Part shown: positions 6,311 to 6,755 of the stretch, in pieces
Layout: every line of letters starts with the position of its first letter
Numbering within the stretch: the stretch's first letter is position 1
Assembly (NCBI GenBank): GCA_025937035.1
Contig: JAICSG010000220.1
Span: 1 to 6,755, forward strand
DNA: 6,755 nucleotides
Direction: 5' to 3'
Source: Thermoanaerobaculia bacterium
GTDB lineage: Bacteria; Acidobacteriota; Thermoanaerobaculia; Multivoradales; UBA5704
Program-made: the position numbers and the translations under genes
Notes under the pieces: generated by a model
Told to the model about the DNA's origin: nothing
Databases searched by the model: none
The model's input: only the letters and a program-made list of their open reading frames with translations

Positions 6311-6336
6311 ACCCGCGGGTGCAGACCGGATAAGAT
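6311..6336 (+). promoter_or_regulatory. Possible promoter with palindrome upstream of the lipoprotein gene
   Basis: TAAGAT (6331-6336) resembles a -10 hexamer and ends 11 bases before the ATG at 6348. ACCCGCGGGT (6311-6320) is a perfect 10-bp palindrome where a -35 or spacer would be, so it could be an operator. There is no Shine-Dalgarno sequence before the ATG, which would suit a very short leader. The evidence is weak and motif-based. Confidence 0.25.
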
Positions 6337-6347
6337 CCCACCGACCT

Positions 6348-6755
6348 ATGAAGCTCCTCACCCCTCTCTTCCTCCTCCTCGCCGTCCTCGCGGCGGGCTG
6401 CGGCGACGGCCGGACCCCGGTGGTGGTCTACTCCCCGCACGGGCGCGACCTGCTGCTGCTGATGGAGAGGAGCTTCGAGGCGAAGCACCCGGAGATCGAC
6501 GTCCGCTGGCTCGACATGGGCTCGCAGGAGGTCTACGACCGGGTGCGGACCGAGGCCCCCAATCCGCAGGGGGACGTCTGGTTCGGCGGCCCGCAGTCGA
6601 TCTTCTCGCGCGGCGTGGCCGAGGGGCTGCTCACCCCCTTCCGGCCGAGTTGGGCGGACGCCGTGCCGCCCAGCAGCCGCCTGGGCGCGGACTACTACTT
6701 CGGCTCCTACCGCACGGCGCCGGTGCTGGTCTACAACTCCCAGGCGGTCAAGCGC
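6348..6755 (+). CDS. ABC transporter substrate-binding lipoprotein, iron-type (cut by right edge)
   Basis: Predicted extracytoplasmic solute receptor of the FbpA/AfuA-like family (COG1840 type), which delivers ferric iron or small anions such as phosphonates to an inner-membrane permease; the substrate cannot be fixed from this part. 136 codons are present of a family usually about 320-350 residues long. Seen: a lipoprotein signal peptide with lipobox LAAGC and lipidation Cys18, then VVVYSPHGRDLLLLMERSFE (about 24-43), the usual first strand and helix of the family. EVYDRVRTE, GDVWFGGP (about 77-84), GLLTPFRP and VLVYNS (near 128-133) follow the family pattern. The ATG at 6348 is chosen because it gives the complete lipobox signal, although no Shine-Dalgarno site precedes it. 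It lies 138 bases after the deacetylase stop, with the repeat element between them. Permease and ATPase genes would be expected to the right (inference). Confidence 0.88.
   Translation, partial: MKLLTPLFLLLAVLAAGCGDGRTPVVVYSPHGRDLLLLMERSFEAKHPEIDVRWLDMGSQEVYDRVRTEAPNPQGDVWFGGPQSIFSRGVAEGLLTPFRPSWADAVPPSSRLGADYYFGSYRTAPVLVYNSQAVKR

Noticed and set aside
6161..6488. Short minus-strand open frames over the repeat element and the start of the lipoprotein gene
   Set aside because: They overlap the repeat or are antisense to the lipoprotein signal sequence and show no start signals or domains.

Overview
The window is very GC-rich chromosomal DNA (roughly 70% by eye) and holds four protein genes, two on each strand. 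Two gene types point to an Acidobacteriota-like bacterium, possibly a Thermoanaerobaculia-type lineage: a CSLREA beta-helix protein that ends in an aromatic-rich C-terminal domain, and a large secreted PIG-L deacetylase with a C-terminal amidotransferase-like domain. This is recognition from memory and was not checked by search. The GC bias creates long shadow reading frames opposite every real gene. I left these out.

Layout. Bases 1-1810 (minus strand) encode the N-terminal 603 residues of a 2-oxoglutarate dehydrogenase E1 (SucA-type), cut by the left edge. A 73-bp gap with a strong hairpin separates it from a 493-residue secreted beta-helix protein (1884-3365, minus). A 219-bp divergent intergenic region (3366-3584) follows, with good Shine-Dalgarno sites for both flanking genes, a 13-bp palindrome and a terminator-like hairpin. 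Next comes the 874-residue secreted PIG-L family deacetylase (3585-6209, plus). Its stop codon lies inside a 105-bp element made of two 30-bp inverted copies, each containing its own palindrome (6201-6305). Last is the start of an iron-type ABC transporter substrate-binding lipoprotein (6348-6755, plus), cut by the right edge.

How the genes relate. SucA is a cytoplasmic TCA-cycle enzyme. The other three products carry export signals: two Sec signal peptides and one lipobox. I see no shared pathway; the window reads as ordinary core and surface-protein territory, not a defence or mobile system. The most unusual feature is the nested inverted repeat that supplies the last two sense codons and the stop of the deacetylase gene. 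The other points of note are the missing N-terminal E2-binding segment of SucA and the domain architectures of the two secreted proteins. No tRNA, rRNA, CRISPR array, transposase or phage gene was seen. No gene-free stretch exceeds 219 bp.
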